A stretch of 64,000 bases of DNA. Origin: Trichomonas vaginalis G3. Taxonomy: Eukaryota > Parabasalia > Trichomonadida > Trichomonadidae. Below are positions 27,650 to 39,460 of the stretch, piece by piece (positions within the stretch are counted from its first letter, which is position 1; every line of letters starts with the position of its first letter). The notes under the pieces are model-generated. The model saw only the letters and a list, made by a program, of their open reading frames with translations, searched no databases and was not told the DNA's origin. The DNA lies in NCBI RefSeq assembly GCF_026262505.1, contig NC_067203.1:6510001-6574000 (forward strand), given 5' to 3'. The position numbers were made by a program, and so were the translations under genes.

Positions 27650-29250
27650 TAAATTAAGGATGTAAAACGAAAAAAAAATTTAGCCCTGGGCGGCCCAAAA
27701 GTGACATTTTTAGCCCAAGTTTTTTTTTTCATTGCTTGGGAGAGGTATATTAATTTTAACACATAGTATATCTATTTATATCTTTTAGCTATTATTGCCA
27801 TTTGAAGATAAACGATAACGATTATTAGGGATAATCCCAGCCCAGCCCATATTCAAATTTTGAATGGAATTGAGAGGTGGGCTGGGATCAATCCCAATCC
27901 CCAATAATCGTCGAATGAAATATTGATGAATATTATAAATATATTTCAATAGTAGTATATTTTAATCCAATTGAGAGGCTATTTGGAAACAAAATAAAAG
28001 AAATGAAAAAAAAGTAGCAAGAAATTGCAGATTTTAAGATAGAAGTTGATTTGCTCTGATTAAGATCAATAGATAACATATGATTTGTTTCATGGTTTAT
28101 GCTCATTTCAAACAAATTTTAAAAATTTTATAATAATACTATTCTAAATATATATCTAATAGTGTCATATATATTATACATGAATGATGAAGAAAAAAAG
28201 TCTTGTTATTATAATATATGAATTTGAATAAATTAGAAATTTGAAATTTTGCCTAAAAAAGTTAAATTCTATACTTGCAGTATGAGTGTGTTGTAATGGT
28301 AGTAAGAATGGGCTAGCTCAAAGCAACTGCTCAAAACTTTCCCGCCAAAAACGCAAAAGTGTCATTTCTGCATGGAAGACCATAGCTGGAGTCACGCTCA
28401 ACCATCCCCTTGCTGGTATGATGTGCAACCTTTGTTCTAACCAATCATAGTGCTGCTTCATCCATATCAGCAAGTGGTTTCAGCATCAGACCTCCGCTTG
28501 GTCTTCCATAAGAGCCCTGCAAATCAGAAGCACAGTAATTATGCAGCCTAGTTGCTAGGGTATAGTAGCTAGGCCGCATAATTATTGTGCTTCTAGCGAT
28601 ATTAGTTATACGTTATTGCACGCATTCACTTATACTACCACTCTCTCGCTCCTAAAAAGTCAGATACTTCGTAATTACTAGAATAGGGCCAAGTTCTTCC
28701 GAGGCCTCTCATTGCATGAGAGACTTCGGAAGAGCTTGGCCCTAAAGCATCTCACTACGGCTCCCTGGTCTACAAAAGGCTAAAGAAACTACAATTTGAG
28801 TAGAGTCCTTCCGAAGTCTCCCATTCAATGAGAGGCTCGGAGGAATTCTACTCCAAGGTAATGCGCTTGTAGTTTCTGACTTCTATTGAACGAAAAATGT
28901 AAATTTACTCGAAAAGAGCAAAAGTTCTTCCGAGGCCTCTCATTGAATGAGAGACTTCGGAAGAACTTTGTTCTAGTGTAATGCGTGTATATTCTTGGGT
29001 CCAGGGAGAGCGAGAGAACTAGTTTGTAATTCGTTTTTGCTGAAGTTCTCCGGATTTCTCTCAATTGAGGAAGGAAATCCGGAAAACTTCAGCATGAGTT
29101 AATTGTGGTGTAACTCTCTGGGTATTTACCGGCCAGAGAGCGAGTAAAATATTAGAGAGCGCATAGTCTCAGCATAGGTATGCGCACTATAAATATACGT
29201 TATTTTTTACTTTCGTATGAAGAAATAGCTTCTCATTTTTATGCTTCTAT

Positions 29251-30197
29251 TGTTGCATGCTAAGTTCGGTCAACGATAGAAATTGAGTGGAAATTAATCG
29301 TCGAGGAAGTACGATTATGTAAAGTAAAAAATGTTGTGGGATTTTTAATATTATATATTATTTTATAATAAAATTTTTTTGAGTCATTTTAAGAAGCACA
29401 TATAATTTTTTGAATTTAAAAATTAAAGTAGTGTCAAACGTATTTATCACTTAATTTAATACTCAGATTTCTTAAAATTAATTAAAAAAAGGTTTTCTGA
29501 GAACTTTTGAGAATGGTTTTCAAATTCCATTATTGAAAATATATAGGTATTGTATGAAATTCAAACTCTATATTTATTAAAATTCTAAATTTTTAATAAA
29601 ATAACTTTTCAGAGGAATATGATTTTGAATGGTTGATTAATAAGTATAAAAATGTCTACGATTTTAAGGAGGGAATTGTTCCTTATGAGGTATACATCAT
29701 AACTATATACCTCATAAGGAACAATTCCCTCTTGATAGCTGGGAAACTTTCTCTGAATAACTTATCATTTGGAGAAAGTTTCCCAGCTATCTATTAGAAA
29801 CTAAAGGCTGTGAGGCACTAATATATAATCAGTGCCTCATAGCCTTTAGTTTCTTATTAAAAACGAGAAAACTTGTTCGAAATGATAAACAATTTCGAAC
29901 AAGTTTTCTCGTTTTAAGGAGGGAATTGTTCCTTATGAGGTATACATCATAACTATATACCTCATAAGGAACAATTCCCTCTTGATATCCTGGATATTTT
30001 TGAATATATTTTTTTAATTAAAGTTCTCAAAAGTATTATCAAAAGTGATTTTTTAAAATATCTCCAATTAATTAACTAATTAAAAGTATTATATTTTTAA
30101 AATTAAATAGTTTTTCAATTTTTTTGAAGGAATTGAGATACTTCCCACGACAATAAAATTGAGAGGTTTACATTATGACTGATCTTAGCATGCAACA
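29251..30197. mobile_element. 947 bp multi-hairpin MITE inside copy B
   Basis: The termini TGTTGCATGCTAAG and CTTAGCATGCAACA are perfect 14-base inverted repeats, and the insertion is flanked by CTAT (29247-29250 and 30198-30201). Copies A and C show the uninterrupted target. The middle (about 29665-29985) is a set of five consecutive perfect or near-perfect hairpins. The first and last, with arms reading GAGGGAATTGTTCCTTATGA, are copies of one another and bracket three different hairpins, among them arms AGAAAGTTTCCCAGCTA and GAAACTAAAGGCT. No transposase is coded. Confidence 0.9.
29665..29985. repeat. Array of five tandem hairpins
   Basis: Hairpins lie at about 29671-29733, 29739-29793, 29796-29854, 29860-29914 and 29919-29981. 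Arms are 17 to 29 bases with loops of about 10 to 20 bases; the first and fifth hairpins are the same sequence. Each is of precursor small-RNA size, although simple palindromic transposon interior is the conservative reading. Confidence 0.85.
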
Positions 30198-30251
30198 CTA
30201 TATACTTTGTTACTAAGTAAATCGCCTATTTTCTTATTAAGGATACCCTTA

Positions 30252-32503
30252 CGTGTCAGATTTTTTGCGCATACGAAGAAGTCATGCTAGACATGAGCTA
30301 TAAACCTGAAATTTTAGCAACATATTTAAAACTTTTTAAACTACAATACACTTTAATATTCAAGAACAAAAATATTCTTTTTAGAAATTACATAATTATT
30401 TTATGTGAAATCTATATAAAAACATATTTTGCGAGCGTAACTTTTTTCTTTATAAGCACCTTATATGACTGATAAACTGTGAAGGCACATAATTGTTAAT
30501 TCATAGAGTTGATATGTTTCCAAAATTGAGAGGAAATTTGAAAATTGAATACCCTTTCAATTCAATTTTCAAAAGATATCAGCTCCTTCAATAATTGAAG
30601 GACGATTTTGATCATTTGCTCTTAAAACAAGTATGCCATGGAGAAAAAAGTTACGCTCGCAAATCTGAAATATAACTATCATATAAAAAAATTAAATTTC
30701 TAATTTTTTACTCTATAGATATTATTGGCCACTTGTGTAATGCATAAAAGTTTATGTCATATGCATACATTTGGAAGTATGGGAGACGAGGGAAATTACT
30801 TCTATGAGGCACTAGGATTTTTAAAAATTTCTCTATCGGACTCACCATTCAATTTCTCGAAAATTAAAAAAAATCAATAATAGCTAAAATGTATTATGCA
30901 TAACAAATTTTAATGTTACACGGTATTTTTTGAACTTCATGACATGAATTTTCTTTATATTATTTTTTTTTTGGATTTTCTATGATTTATGCGATAGGCT
31001 GGAACAACATTGTAAGTGCAATGATATCATTTATAGAGAAATCTAAAACTTCAGCATTCAGAACTCGCAACCACAAAAATATTCATTTGCTAAGTAAGTA
31101 AAGTTGATTAAGTTCGACACTTAGCTTTTATACGTAAAACCAAGTGTGTATTGTTATTTCTTGTTAAATTATTGAGAAAAAAATAAATTGTAAGAGAAAC
31201 GATACTGATTATTGAAATAATATTGAGGGTAGCTGCAGATTTCTTCATTAACATGCCGGAAATTTGTTAATCTTGGTTTTCTATCATAAAATCTGTCGAA
31301 GAATCTAAAAACGGAGATATGAAATAGAGATCATGTAAATCTAGAGTATCCTGTCAGAAAAATAGACTAAGCATGTAACCCTTTTTTGGTCATAAACACT
31401 TTTTACCACTTAGTCATACAGATGATCATTAAATTTAAACGAGCACTTTTTGTCAGAATTTATTCTTTTACAAAGACAGAAGATTTTAGTATTATTTAAT
31501 ATTAGTGCTGTAGCAAAATTCAAAAAACGGTGAAAATTCAGTGAATTTTTGAATTCACATTTTTTTTCGACATTTTTCTTGATATATCCATGCACATTAA
31601 GAACACAGCTTTGATACGCTTAAAAAAGCATATTTCATATGAAATTGTTAAAGAAATAAACAATTTATATAAAAATTGCACTTATGGGCAGTTTAGATAT
31701 ATAATTTATATATAACATATATACAAATCCATAGACAAAGTGCAATAACTACAATGTTGTAGAAAATTACAGCAGAAATACTGACTTTTTGAAGGATAAT
31801 AAGAATTCTTCTAAATGTTGTATTTTTATAATTTGATTGATTTTTTTTACTATTTCATTAATCTTTTATGAATAATAATCATTTTTAATATATGTGCTAT
31901 TAAAATTTCAAATTTTGACTAATATATCTAAGTTATCTGAACGAAACATTTAGAAAATATCATACTTACATTGAAATAGCAAGTAGAGCATATTAATAGC
32001 AAGTTTCTTGGCTTTATATCTATCATCTATTGTTGTTTGATCAAACAAAATTCACTCTATTTATATGGTGTCAATTAATTAAAACAATTTTTAATAGTTA
32101 TTTATTTAGTGCGAATAAGTGCAAACTCATAAATGAATAACTTAATAGTAGAAATGAATTATCTGATATAAATCTCACATTTTGTCCATCAGAAATACTT
32201 TAATTGCATACGCATAACTATTAGTAATACGTCTGGAGTGTCAATTAATAACAATCCCACAACAAGTAAAATTCAGATTTTATTAAACTTATTTTTTCCT
32301 AAAAGTTTTCTCAAATTACTATATATACATATGTGGATAAAATAATAGTAACATTGTAAAAAATTAGATAATTTTTTTTATTTGAGAACCTCTCAAAAGT
32401 TCATTCAATTTATCAATTGTTTCAGTTTGATGTATATTCATTTCTGGATCCTAAAACTTTAGCAATCATGACAATATCATATTCTCTTTCTAACTACGCA
32501 ATG
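30252..32503. other. Intergenic stretch with one small inverted-repeat element
   Basis: About 2.25 kb of AT-rich DNA between hairpin repeats B and C. The only structure I can support is the inverted-repeat element at 30430-30662. The open frames here are short, of low complexity and unsupported. The stretch could be decayed transposon sequence. Confidence 0.5.
30430..30662. mobile_element. Small inverted-repeat element (GCGAGCGTAAC ends)
   Basis: TTGCGAGCGTAACTTTTTTCT near 30429 is mirrored by AGAAAAAAGTTACGCTCGCAA ending near 30662, an inverted repeat of about 20 bases around a 190-base middle. The middle contains smaller palindromes, for example TTGAAAATTGAA with its complement near 30540-30575. 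No clear target duplication is seen. It may be a MITE. Confidence 0.55.
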
Positions 32504-32505
32504 TA

Positions 32506-34007
32506 AGGGTATCCTTAAAGCCTAATTTTTCCACGTGATTAAGAATCTCTGCATCCCAAAAATTCGTTTTCTGCGTTCAGAACGCGAAAACATGCAGTAT
32601 ATCTCAAGATAAAGAGGATATCATTATTATTTTGTTAAACAATTTTTGAATTTCTACTAAAAATCAAAAAAAGATCATCATCAGATAGACATCATAAAAT
32701 AACATCTATCTACCGTGTTTTGTTTTGCTGAAAATCTCCAAAAAAAATCTTGATTTTTCAAATTTGATAAGAAAAACAACAATTTTGATGACAAAAATTC
32801 GAAAAACCCTTTTTTTGGAAAATATAAGAGAAAGATTTCCATTTATCTTGAGATATACTGCATGTTTTCGCGTTCTGAACGCAGAAAACGAATTTTTGGG
32901 ATGCAGAGATTCTTAATCACGTGGAAAAATTAGGCTTTAATAAGAAAATAGGCGATTTACTTAGTAACAAAGTATATAGAAGCATAAAAATGAGAAGCTA
33001 TTTCTTCATACGAAAGTAAAAAATAACGTATATTTATAGTGCGCATACCTATGCTGAGACTATGCGCTCTCTAATATTTTACTCGCTCTCTGGCCGGTAA
33101 ATACCCAGAGAGTTACACCACAATTAACTCATGCTGAAGTTTTCCGGATTTCCTTCCTCAATTGAGAGAAATCCGGAGAACTTCAGCAAAAACGAATTAC
33201 AAACTAGTTCTCTCGCTCTCCCTGGACCCAAGAATATACACGCATTACACTAGAACAAAGTTCTTCCGAAGTCTCTCATTCAATGAGAGGCCTCGGAAGA
33301 ACTTTTGCTCTTTTCGAGTAAATTTACATTTTTCGTTCAATAGAAAGTCAGAAACTACAAGCGCATTACCTTGGAGTAGAATTCCTCCGAAGCCTCTCAT
33401 TGAATGGGAGACTTCGGAAGGACTCTACTCAAATTGTAGTTTCTTTAGCCTTTTGTAGACCAGGGAGCCGTAGTGAGATGCTTTAGGGCCAAGCTCTTCC
33501 GAAGTCTCTCATGCAATGAGAGGCCTCGGAAGAACTTGGCCCTATTCTAGTAATTACGAAGTATCTGACTTTTTAGGAGCGAGAGAGTGGTAGTATAAGT
33601 GAATGCGTGCAATAACGTATAACTAATATCGCTAGAAGCACAATAATTATGCGGCCTAGCTACTATACCCTAGCAACTAGGCTGCATAATTACTGTGCTT
33701 CTGATTTGCAGGGCTCTTATGGAAGACCAAGCGGAGGTCTGATGCTGAAACCACTTGCTGATATGGATGAAGCAGCACTATGATTGGTTAGAACAAAGGT
33801 TGCACATCATACCAGCAAGGGGATGGTTGAGCGTGACTCCAGCTATGGTCTTCCATGCAGAAATGACACTTTTGCGTTTTTGGCGGGAAAGTTTTGAGCA
33901 GTTGCTTTGAGCTAGCCCATTCTTACTACCATTACAACACACTCATACTGCAAGTATAGAATTTAACTTTTTTAGGCAAAATTTCAAATTTCTAATTTAT
34001 TCAAATT
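32506..34007 (+). mobile_element. Hairpin-string repeat, copy C, with nested MITE
   Basis: It starts AGGGTATCCTTAA after TA (32504-32505), is interrupted by the 418-base MITE, then runs colinear with copy A from 32937 to 34007 with very few differences. The match stops at TATTCAAATT (33998-34007), which reappears at 36177-36186 after an insertion. The remaining 600 bases present in A and B are not recognisable beyond 36187, so this copy lost its right part. Confidence 0.85.
32519..32936. mobile_element. 418 bp MITE with about 95 bp inverted termini
   Basis: The left arm begins AGCCTAATTTTTCCACGTGA and the right arm ends TCACGTGGAAAAATTAGGCT; arms are identical over about 95 bases. TTAA lies on both sides (32515-32518 and 32937-32940), and copy B has a single TTAA at that place. 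The duplication is therefore TTAA (piggyBac-like) or TA (mariner-like), which cannot be told apart because the site is palindromic. The inside is AT-rich and non-coding. A half copy lies at 12815-12979. Confidence 0.9.
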
Positions 34008-36176
34008 TACGGTTGTTAAAAATATCAAAAATTAGCGTTTTGAAGACACCATGCTGTCTTATAATTTTCCCTTCCTTATTGGCGTGTAGAAATAAATGCG
34101 CCAATAGATTGAAGAAGAAGAATTGTTTTTCTCTTAATGAACTTTAATCTTTTTGATATAAGAATATTAAAAACATTAATATAATTTCGATTTCGGAAAT
34201 TAAATTTCCAAATTTTTTGTCGATTTCGGAAATAACAGGATCCCGCATCCAACACGCAACAACAAAACACAAAACACACTTTTTGGTTCTTTCATTGTTT
34301 TTAATCGTAATTTATGTAATACATGATTTGGATAAATTTTACAAAAATAGAACATTATTATATTCTTTTCAAAGATTCTTGCAAATCATCAAAAATAATT
34401 GTATTTTAAAAAACGATCAAATTATCCTTTCATTATTTTAAACTTAAATTAGTTTTTATGATTGACTGAAGCAATCATATTTATTCATCTAAGGGTTTCG
34501 TTTTGCTAAAATTGTCACTTTTATAGCATATTTGTTTTTGGATGTTTTGCGAAACCAAAAAAAAAAAAAAACTATGATATACAATGTGTGTGTAAAGAAA
34601 ATACTTTATTTACTAGTTAAAAAATCATTTGGTATTGATCAAGTTATTTTTTCTGGATAAGATATTATATGGATAATTGGATAGAAAATACAATTATATA
34701 ATCTTGTACCTGGTTTAATTAAGCTAATTGTCATCAGAAACTTGTAATTTTTATGAATTCAGATTTTCTTTTCATTACTGCTTTCTTAATAGGTCAAGTT
34801 CTTATTTACGTTATAAGTATGATTATTTACAAATATCAAGTTATCATGTTTTTTGAGAAATTATGAGAAACAAACAAAAATGAAAAAGATAGGAATAGCA
34901 TGAATAGTGATGTGGTATAATGTAAGAGATATGAATGCAAAGCAATCAGTATTTAGGACATTGACCATAGATTCGAAAAAAATGCTGCAATATTGAGCGA
35001 AAACTATGATTATATTATAAGGCTGTCATTTAAAGCATAATGAAACTATTCCCTTTTCATTTTAATCGAATAAGATAGTAAAGATTTTTGAATTAGCTAG
35101 AAACTGATGAGATGTTTTCACAAATCAGATTTTTAATCTCTATAATGCATAATTCACTCAATATCTCAATTTTGATATTGCGAATATTTTTGCTATCGTT
35201 TTCGCAATTTTGACACAATAGCAAGAGGGTTCTATAAGCATTATTATCAACGTAGAATCTGAATATCATATCAGAAATGTCGCAAATCTGACATTTACCC
35301 TACCAAATAGCAAAATAATTGAATACTTTTCGCAAAAACTTTAAAATCGATAAAAATATGAAATATAGATATTAAAGAGACTTTTTATTTATATATAATA
35401 TTCATAAAGATTTTCCAAAATATGATACCGCAAAATTAAAAAAGTGACGTCTTGAGTGGAGTCAAAGGTCGAAATTGCTAGCTAAATGTTTTTTTAGCGA
35501 AATTGCGTATTGTACGTTTTTTCGCAAAACGAAACCCTTAATTCATCATTAAATAAACAAAAAAATAATATTTGAGAGTTATTTCAAAAAACACATTAAA
35601 TTTATTAATTTGTCTCAATTTCAGTATTATAAATTTTTATATTTTCAATATTTTGAAATACACTTTTTAATATTTCAATATTTATGATATTTCAATGTAT
35701 TAAGTTGTCTCAAATTGAGCTTCTCAAATATAAGTTGGCCTATTCAAATAATAAAATTAAATAATATTTAAAATAATAAATAAAAGTGATTGAGGTCATA
35801 GCAAAACGGCTGTTTCAGTCATTAATTCTTAAAAATAAAAAGGGTAAAAACTAAATAAAATGGGTCAAATTCAATAGTGTCTGTGCTATCGTTCAATTTG
35901 AAGGTGTCTTTTGAAACCGCAAGACACATTGAATTTTTGAATAGTGTATTATGGTTTGACAGACACCAATGAAAAAAATAAAATGATATTTATTTTAAAT
36001 ATATAAGATCCTTATATAAAATATAAATATTTTATCGTTTTATTTTCTTGTTTTAGAAATGTTTTTTATTGAAAAATCAATACAACTAACTCCAAACTAA
36101 AATTTTTGATTTAAAGACACTATGATGACACCAGGCAAATCTTCCAAGACACCTATCGTCGGGAATCTAACAACCC
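34008..36176. mobile_element. 2.2 kb non-autonomous insertion, Mutator-like
   Basis: Flanked by a 10-base direct duplication TATTCAAATT (33998-34007 and 36177-36186). Ends read TACGGTTGTTA and TAACAACCC, giving an inverted repeat of about 8 to 9 bases. A 9 to 11 base duplication is typical of Mutator-like elements, which are known in trichomonads, but the short termini leave the family open. No transposase is coded. A second element (34492-35538) is nested inside. Confidence 0.65.
34492..35538. mobile_element. 1.05 kb TA-flanked non-autonomous element
   Basis: Ends AGGGTTTCGTTTTGC and GCAAAACGAAACCCT are perfect 15-base inverted repeats, flanked by TA (34490-34491 and 35539-35540). The inside has no gene. 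It sits within the Mutator-like insertion, which is in turn at the end of hairpin repeat C, so three insertions are stacked here. Confidence 0.85.
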
Positions 36177-36186
36177 TATTCAAATT

Positions 36187-37750
36187 CATATATTTTTAAT
36201 ATAAGCGATATTATATCTAAAATTACTTTATTTGCACATAATATTATACTTTTATAGATAACCCTTTTTAAATTCTTTTTGCCTTCACCCATTTTTTTAT
36301 TTTTTTCTTGAAACTCATTGAAAAATTTCAATTTGGGACAGTGGGAATCCCAAACAGCAAGCAGCCCTAGTGTAGAGATGCGAGTTTCCGAATTTTTTTA
36401 GCCCTGGGATGTCATAACCGCTGCGGTTTTGTAAAATTTGGGATAAATTTTGACAATCCATTTTTTGTGGGATGTACGTTTATATCAATTTGCTCGGCGT
36501 TTGCCGAGCTATTGTACAATCCTACTCGAATTCATTACGCAGCCCTGGTCACTCAAAGGCCAGGGCATACAATTACAAAATAGTAGAGTGAGACTCTTCT
36601 AATTTCTTCCAATCACAAGATCAGAAGATCTTAGAAGAGCCTCACTCTACTCGAACACATTACGCAGCCCTGGTCACTCAAAGGCCAGGGCATACAATTA
36701 CAAAATAGTAGAGTGAGACTCTTCTAATTTCTTCCAATCACAAGGAAGATCTTAGAAGAGCCTCACTCTACTCGAACACATTACGCAGCTCCTGCTCAAC
36801 AATGAGCAGGTCTTACCACTTTGAGAGGCTTTCGTTCGAGTTCTGATGCAGATCCCAACGCGAGCGAGAGTCTCTCAAGCAAGCTTCTAATTCGTAGCTA
36901 GAGTTTCACTCTTATGAACTGGCAGCCAATTTGAGAGACTTTCGCTCGAGATCTAATGAAAAATCAGAACTCGGCCAAAAATTGCCCAAACAGGCTTGTA
37001 ATTCGTAGCTATAGTATTGATCGTATGGATGTGTTGCCAATATGAGAGACTTTCGCTCGATGTCTGATATTGCAGCAGACATCGAGCGAAAGTCACTCAA
37101 AACAGCTTAGACATGTCTATTTTGACGGCATTAAATGATTTCATAGGAAATGTCTCAGTTGTTAATTAAGTTCACGTGAGCTTTTATGAATGAAAATAAG
37201 TAAAAAAAAAGAATTTTCTCAAAAAAAATTGTGTACGCATTGAAATTTTTATCTATAAATTTAGATATGTCATCAATAATATAATATAATTTTAAATTCG
37301 TGGAGTACACTTGGGATAATTGAATATGGGCTACCCCATCCCAACCTCTCAAACTTCCTCTGAATTTGGACAAGGTATCCCAATCCCAAAGACCTATCTG
37401 AATAAAATGAAATAAGTATATTATATATATTATTTATTTGCTAATAATGAGCATAAATCGCTAAAATTATGAAGAAATTAAAAATTAAAAATTAAAATTA
37501 GAAAAAAATGTTGATTTAATGAGAGAATATTGTATAAAAATAGAATTATTAGCTAAAATACGTATTAATTTTATGATATTTCAATCACATTAACGAAAAT
37601 CGCCCATTTTTAATTCAAATGGGCGGGAAAAAAAATAAAATTCCAAAAAAATTGAATTGGGGAAACGATAGGGGACGGGATATGAGAAACCCCATATGTT
37701 TGGGAATTTTTCGCATCACTACCTAGTGGATTGGGGAAATCCATACATCC
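36187..37750. mobile_element. Second hairpin-cluster repeat (different family, same design)
   Basis: A GC-richer island in AT-rich DNA. It includes palindromes at 36491-36511 (GCTCGGCGTTTGCCGAGC), 36541-36568 (GCCCTGG with CCAGGGC), 36580-36655 (arms TAGAGTGAGACTCTTCTAA), 36787-36812 (CTGCTCA with TGAGCAG) and 37044-37095 (arms GACTTTCGCTCGATGTCTG). The GAGAGACTTTCGCTCGA segment recurs at least three times between 36820 and 37095. A GGGCTACCCCATCCCA stretch at 37327 recalls the GGGCTGGGCTGGGAT tail of repeats A and B. Exact ends are not visible. Confidence 0.6.
36537..36782. repeat. Two tandem units of 125 and 121 bp
   Basis: Units start at ACGCAGCCCTGG (36537 and 36662), and the start of a third, diverged unit is at 36783. 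Units are identical except for a 4-base gap in the second. Each holds two hairpins, one of 28 bases and one of about 76 bases. Confidence 0.9.
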
Positions 37751-39223
37751 TTACTTAAATATTTTCCTATTTTCAGCCAATTTTGTGGAAAATGCATCAG
37801 TAATTTGCATATATTTTTATGCTCAGTTTATTTTTGCCATTTTTGAATTTTTTAAATTTTTTACATATTTAGCCGATTTATTCCAATTATGAATCGACAT
37901 AAACTAATTATTTTAAGTTCTAAAATAATATTAATGCTTAAATTTCATATATTACAATAATGAATAAAAATATTATATTTATCATCATGAAGTATGATTG
38001 AAATTAAACTATTTAGATTGTAATCCGAAGTTTATAATAATCTCACATATCTTGCATGTTTTAATAATACTTTCTCAATGAGCGACTAAATGATAAGTTA
38101 GTACCAATCAATTAGGCTTTCTGAGCAAAATATCTAAATTACATAAATGTGTGAACTAGTTCCTTGTATTAAGATAATTTATTCCTAATAATAAAAAAAA
38201 AAAATAAAATAATAATTTTATAAGACATACTAAATAGTTAAACGTTATGCATACCATGTTGCTATAAATCATTATTGTATTATTAATTTTGCTATTTTGA
38301 ATAAGTCAGCAATTGAATATACGGGTAACTTTTTTTTGGCTGATAGTTTTTAAATAAATCTATTCAAAAGGTGATACTTACAATGAATCTATATGTTTTA
38401 TAGCTATTACAAGGAAAACAACCAGTACAAAAAAAAGTTAATAATTTAGGATTTTAACATATACGTTTGAGTAATCTCCCATGTGAGTATCTTAATGCTA
38501 TGGTGTTTCCGTAAAGATGAACGAATAATAACATATATGATAATAAATTTGATAAATCTTTTGTATAAAAGCGAAAACATCTATTATGTTACGATCGAAA
38601 ACATAATTTATGAAGTGCTTTTTCGAATGACTTTACTTGTTTCTAAAATAATGTTCTGCTTGGCTATCATTAACCTATGATAAACATTTGAAATTTGAAT
38701 TGCTATTCAAATTTCTTTTCAAAATTGTCAAAATAAGTTTTTGACTTCATTTTTTGACGTACATTGAATGAAAAATGATTTGTGCTTTAATTATATTCCC
38801 ATCTAAATGTTAATTATATATTAATTTAACATGTCTTATATATCGGGGGAAAATATTTCAGAGAGATGAAGAAAAACTAAATTATCTAAATATTCGATGC
38901 AATATAACTATTTGCAAATTATCTAAAATTACAATTATTTTCCTTCATTACCAAATCTCATGATTTCATTTTTGAGTTTCTAAAATTTACTTTTTAGTTT
39001 AACCCTTGTAATCATGAGATTTTTTTATTACAAGTGAGAAAGTGGTAAGTGCACTCTTAAAGAATGACAATAAAAGAAATAGAGTAGTTAATTTCTTCGA
39101 TTTATCTTTTTTATGAAATACATTTTCAATACAATTCATCTCATTTTGGAAACAAGCTATCAAGAAACATATTTAATTGGAAAGTATGTTTAATCGGAAT
39201 ATAATCTTGACACAAGAAATAAA
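37751..39223. other. AT-rich intergenic stretch with a MITE end fragment
   Basis: About 1.5 kb without a credible gene. At 39034-39058 GAGAAAGTGGTAAGTGCACTCTTA matches the end of MITE family 2 (54325-54538), so a solo end or decayed copy lies there. The 65-codon frame at 38483 is low-complexity and unsupported. Confidence 0.45.
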
Positions 39224-39460
39224 TCATATTTCAGTTATAAATTCACCGAAATCTTTTTCATTAGGGAATGTCGTATTGTCTGCAATATTTGCAATTGGCC
39301 TTGAATCATCATTTTGTATCACATTCTTTAGTAATGCTAACTCGCGTCTTTTTTTCCTTCCGAGATCAGGTAATCCATTTGCCGTACATTTTAATCTTAC
39401 TTCATTTGGTGTACCAATGTTGAAAATGAAGGCTCTAATTTTAATCTGAGGTTTGGCCAT
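39224..39460 (-). CDS. Small unknown protein with basic patch
   Basis: 78 residues, beginning MAKPQIKIRAFIFNIGTPNE. A GRKKRRELALL stretch at about 34-44 looks like a nuclear-localisation or nucleic-acid-binding patch. The remainder is ordinary mixed sequence, unlike translated spacer. The ATG is directly preceded on the minus strand by TCATTTTGGA, a good Initiator, which supports a real gene although its family is unknown. Confidence 0.6.
   Translation of the reverse strand: MAKPQIKIRAFIFNIGTPNEVRLKCTANGLPDLGRKKRRELALLKNVIQNDDSRPIANIADNTTFPNEKDFGEFITEI

Larger units (their letters stand above)
27657..30249 (-). mobile_element. Hairpin-string repeat, copy B, with nested MITE
   Basis: Reverse-orientation copy of the repeat at 12980-14615 and 32506-34007, with only scattered differences. 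It is the only copy in the window with both ends visible: it starts AGGATGTAAAACG after TA (27655-27656) and ends GGATACCCT before TA (30250-30251). The terminal match between ends is short (AGGxT). A 947-base element is inserted at 29251-30197; without it and its 4-base duplication the repeat is about 1640 bases. It lacks the 418-base MITE present in copies A and C at the TTAA at 30237-30240, so it shows the empty site. Confidence 0.85.

Noticed and set aside
36537-36782. Tandem hairpin units considered as a CRISPR-like array
   Set aside because: Only two units, no unique spacers, a eukaryotic setting and no associated genes.
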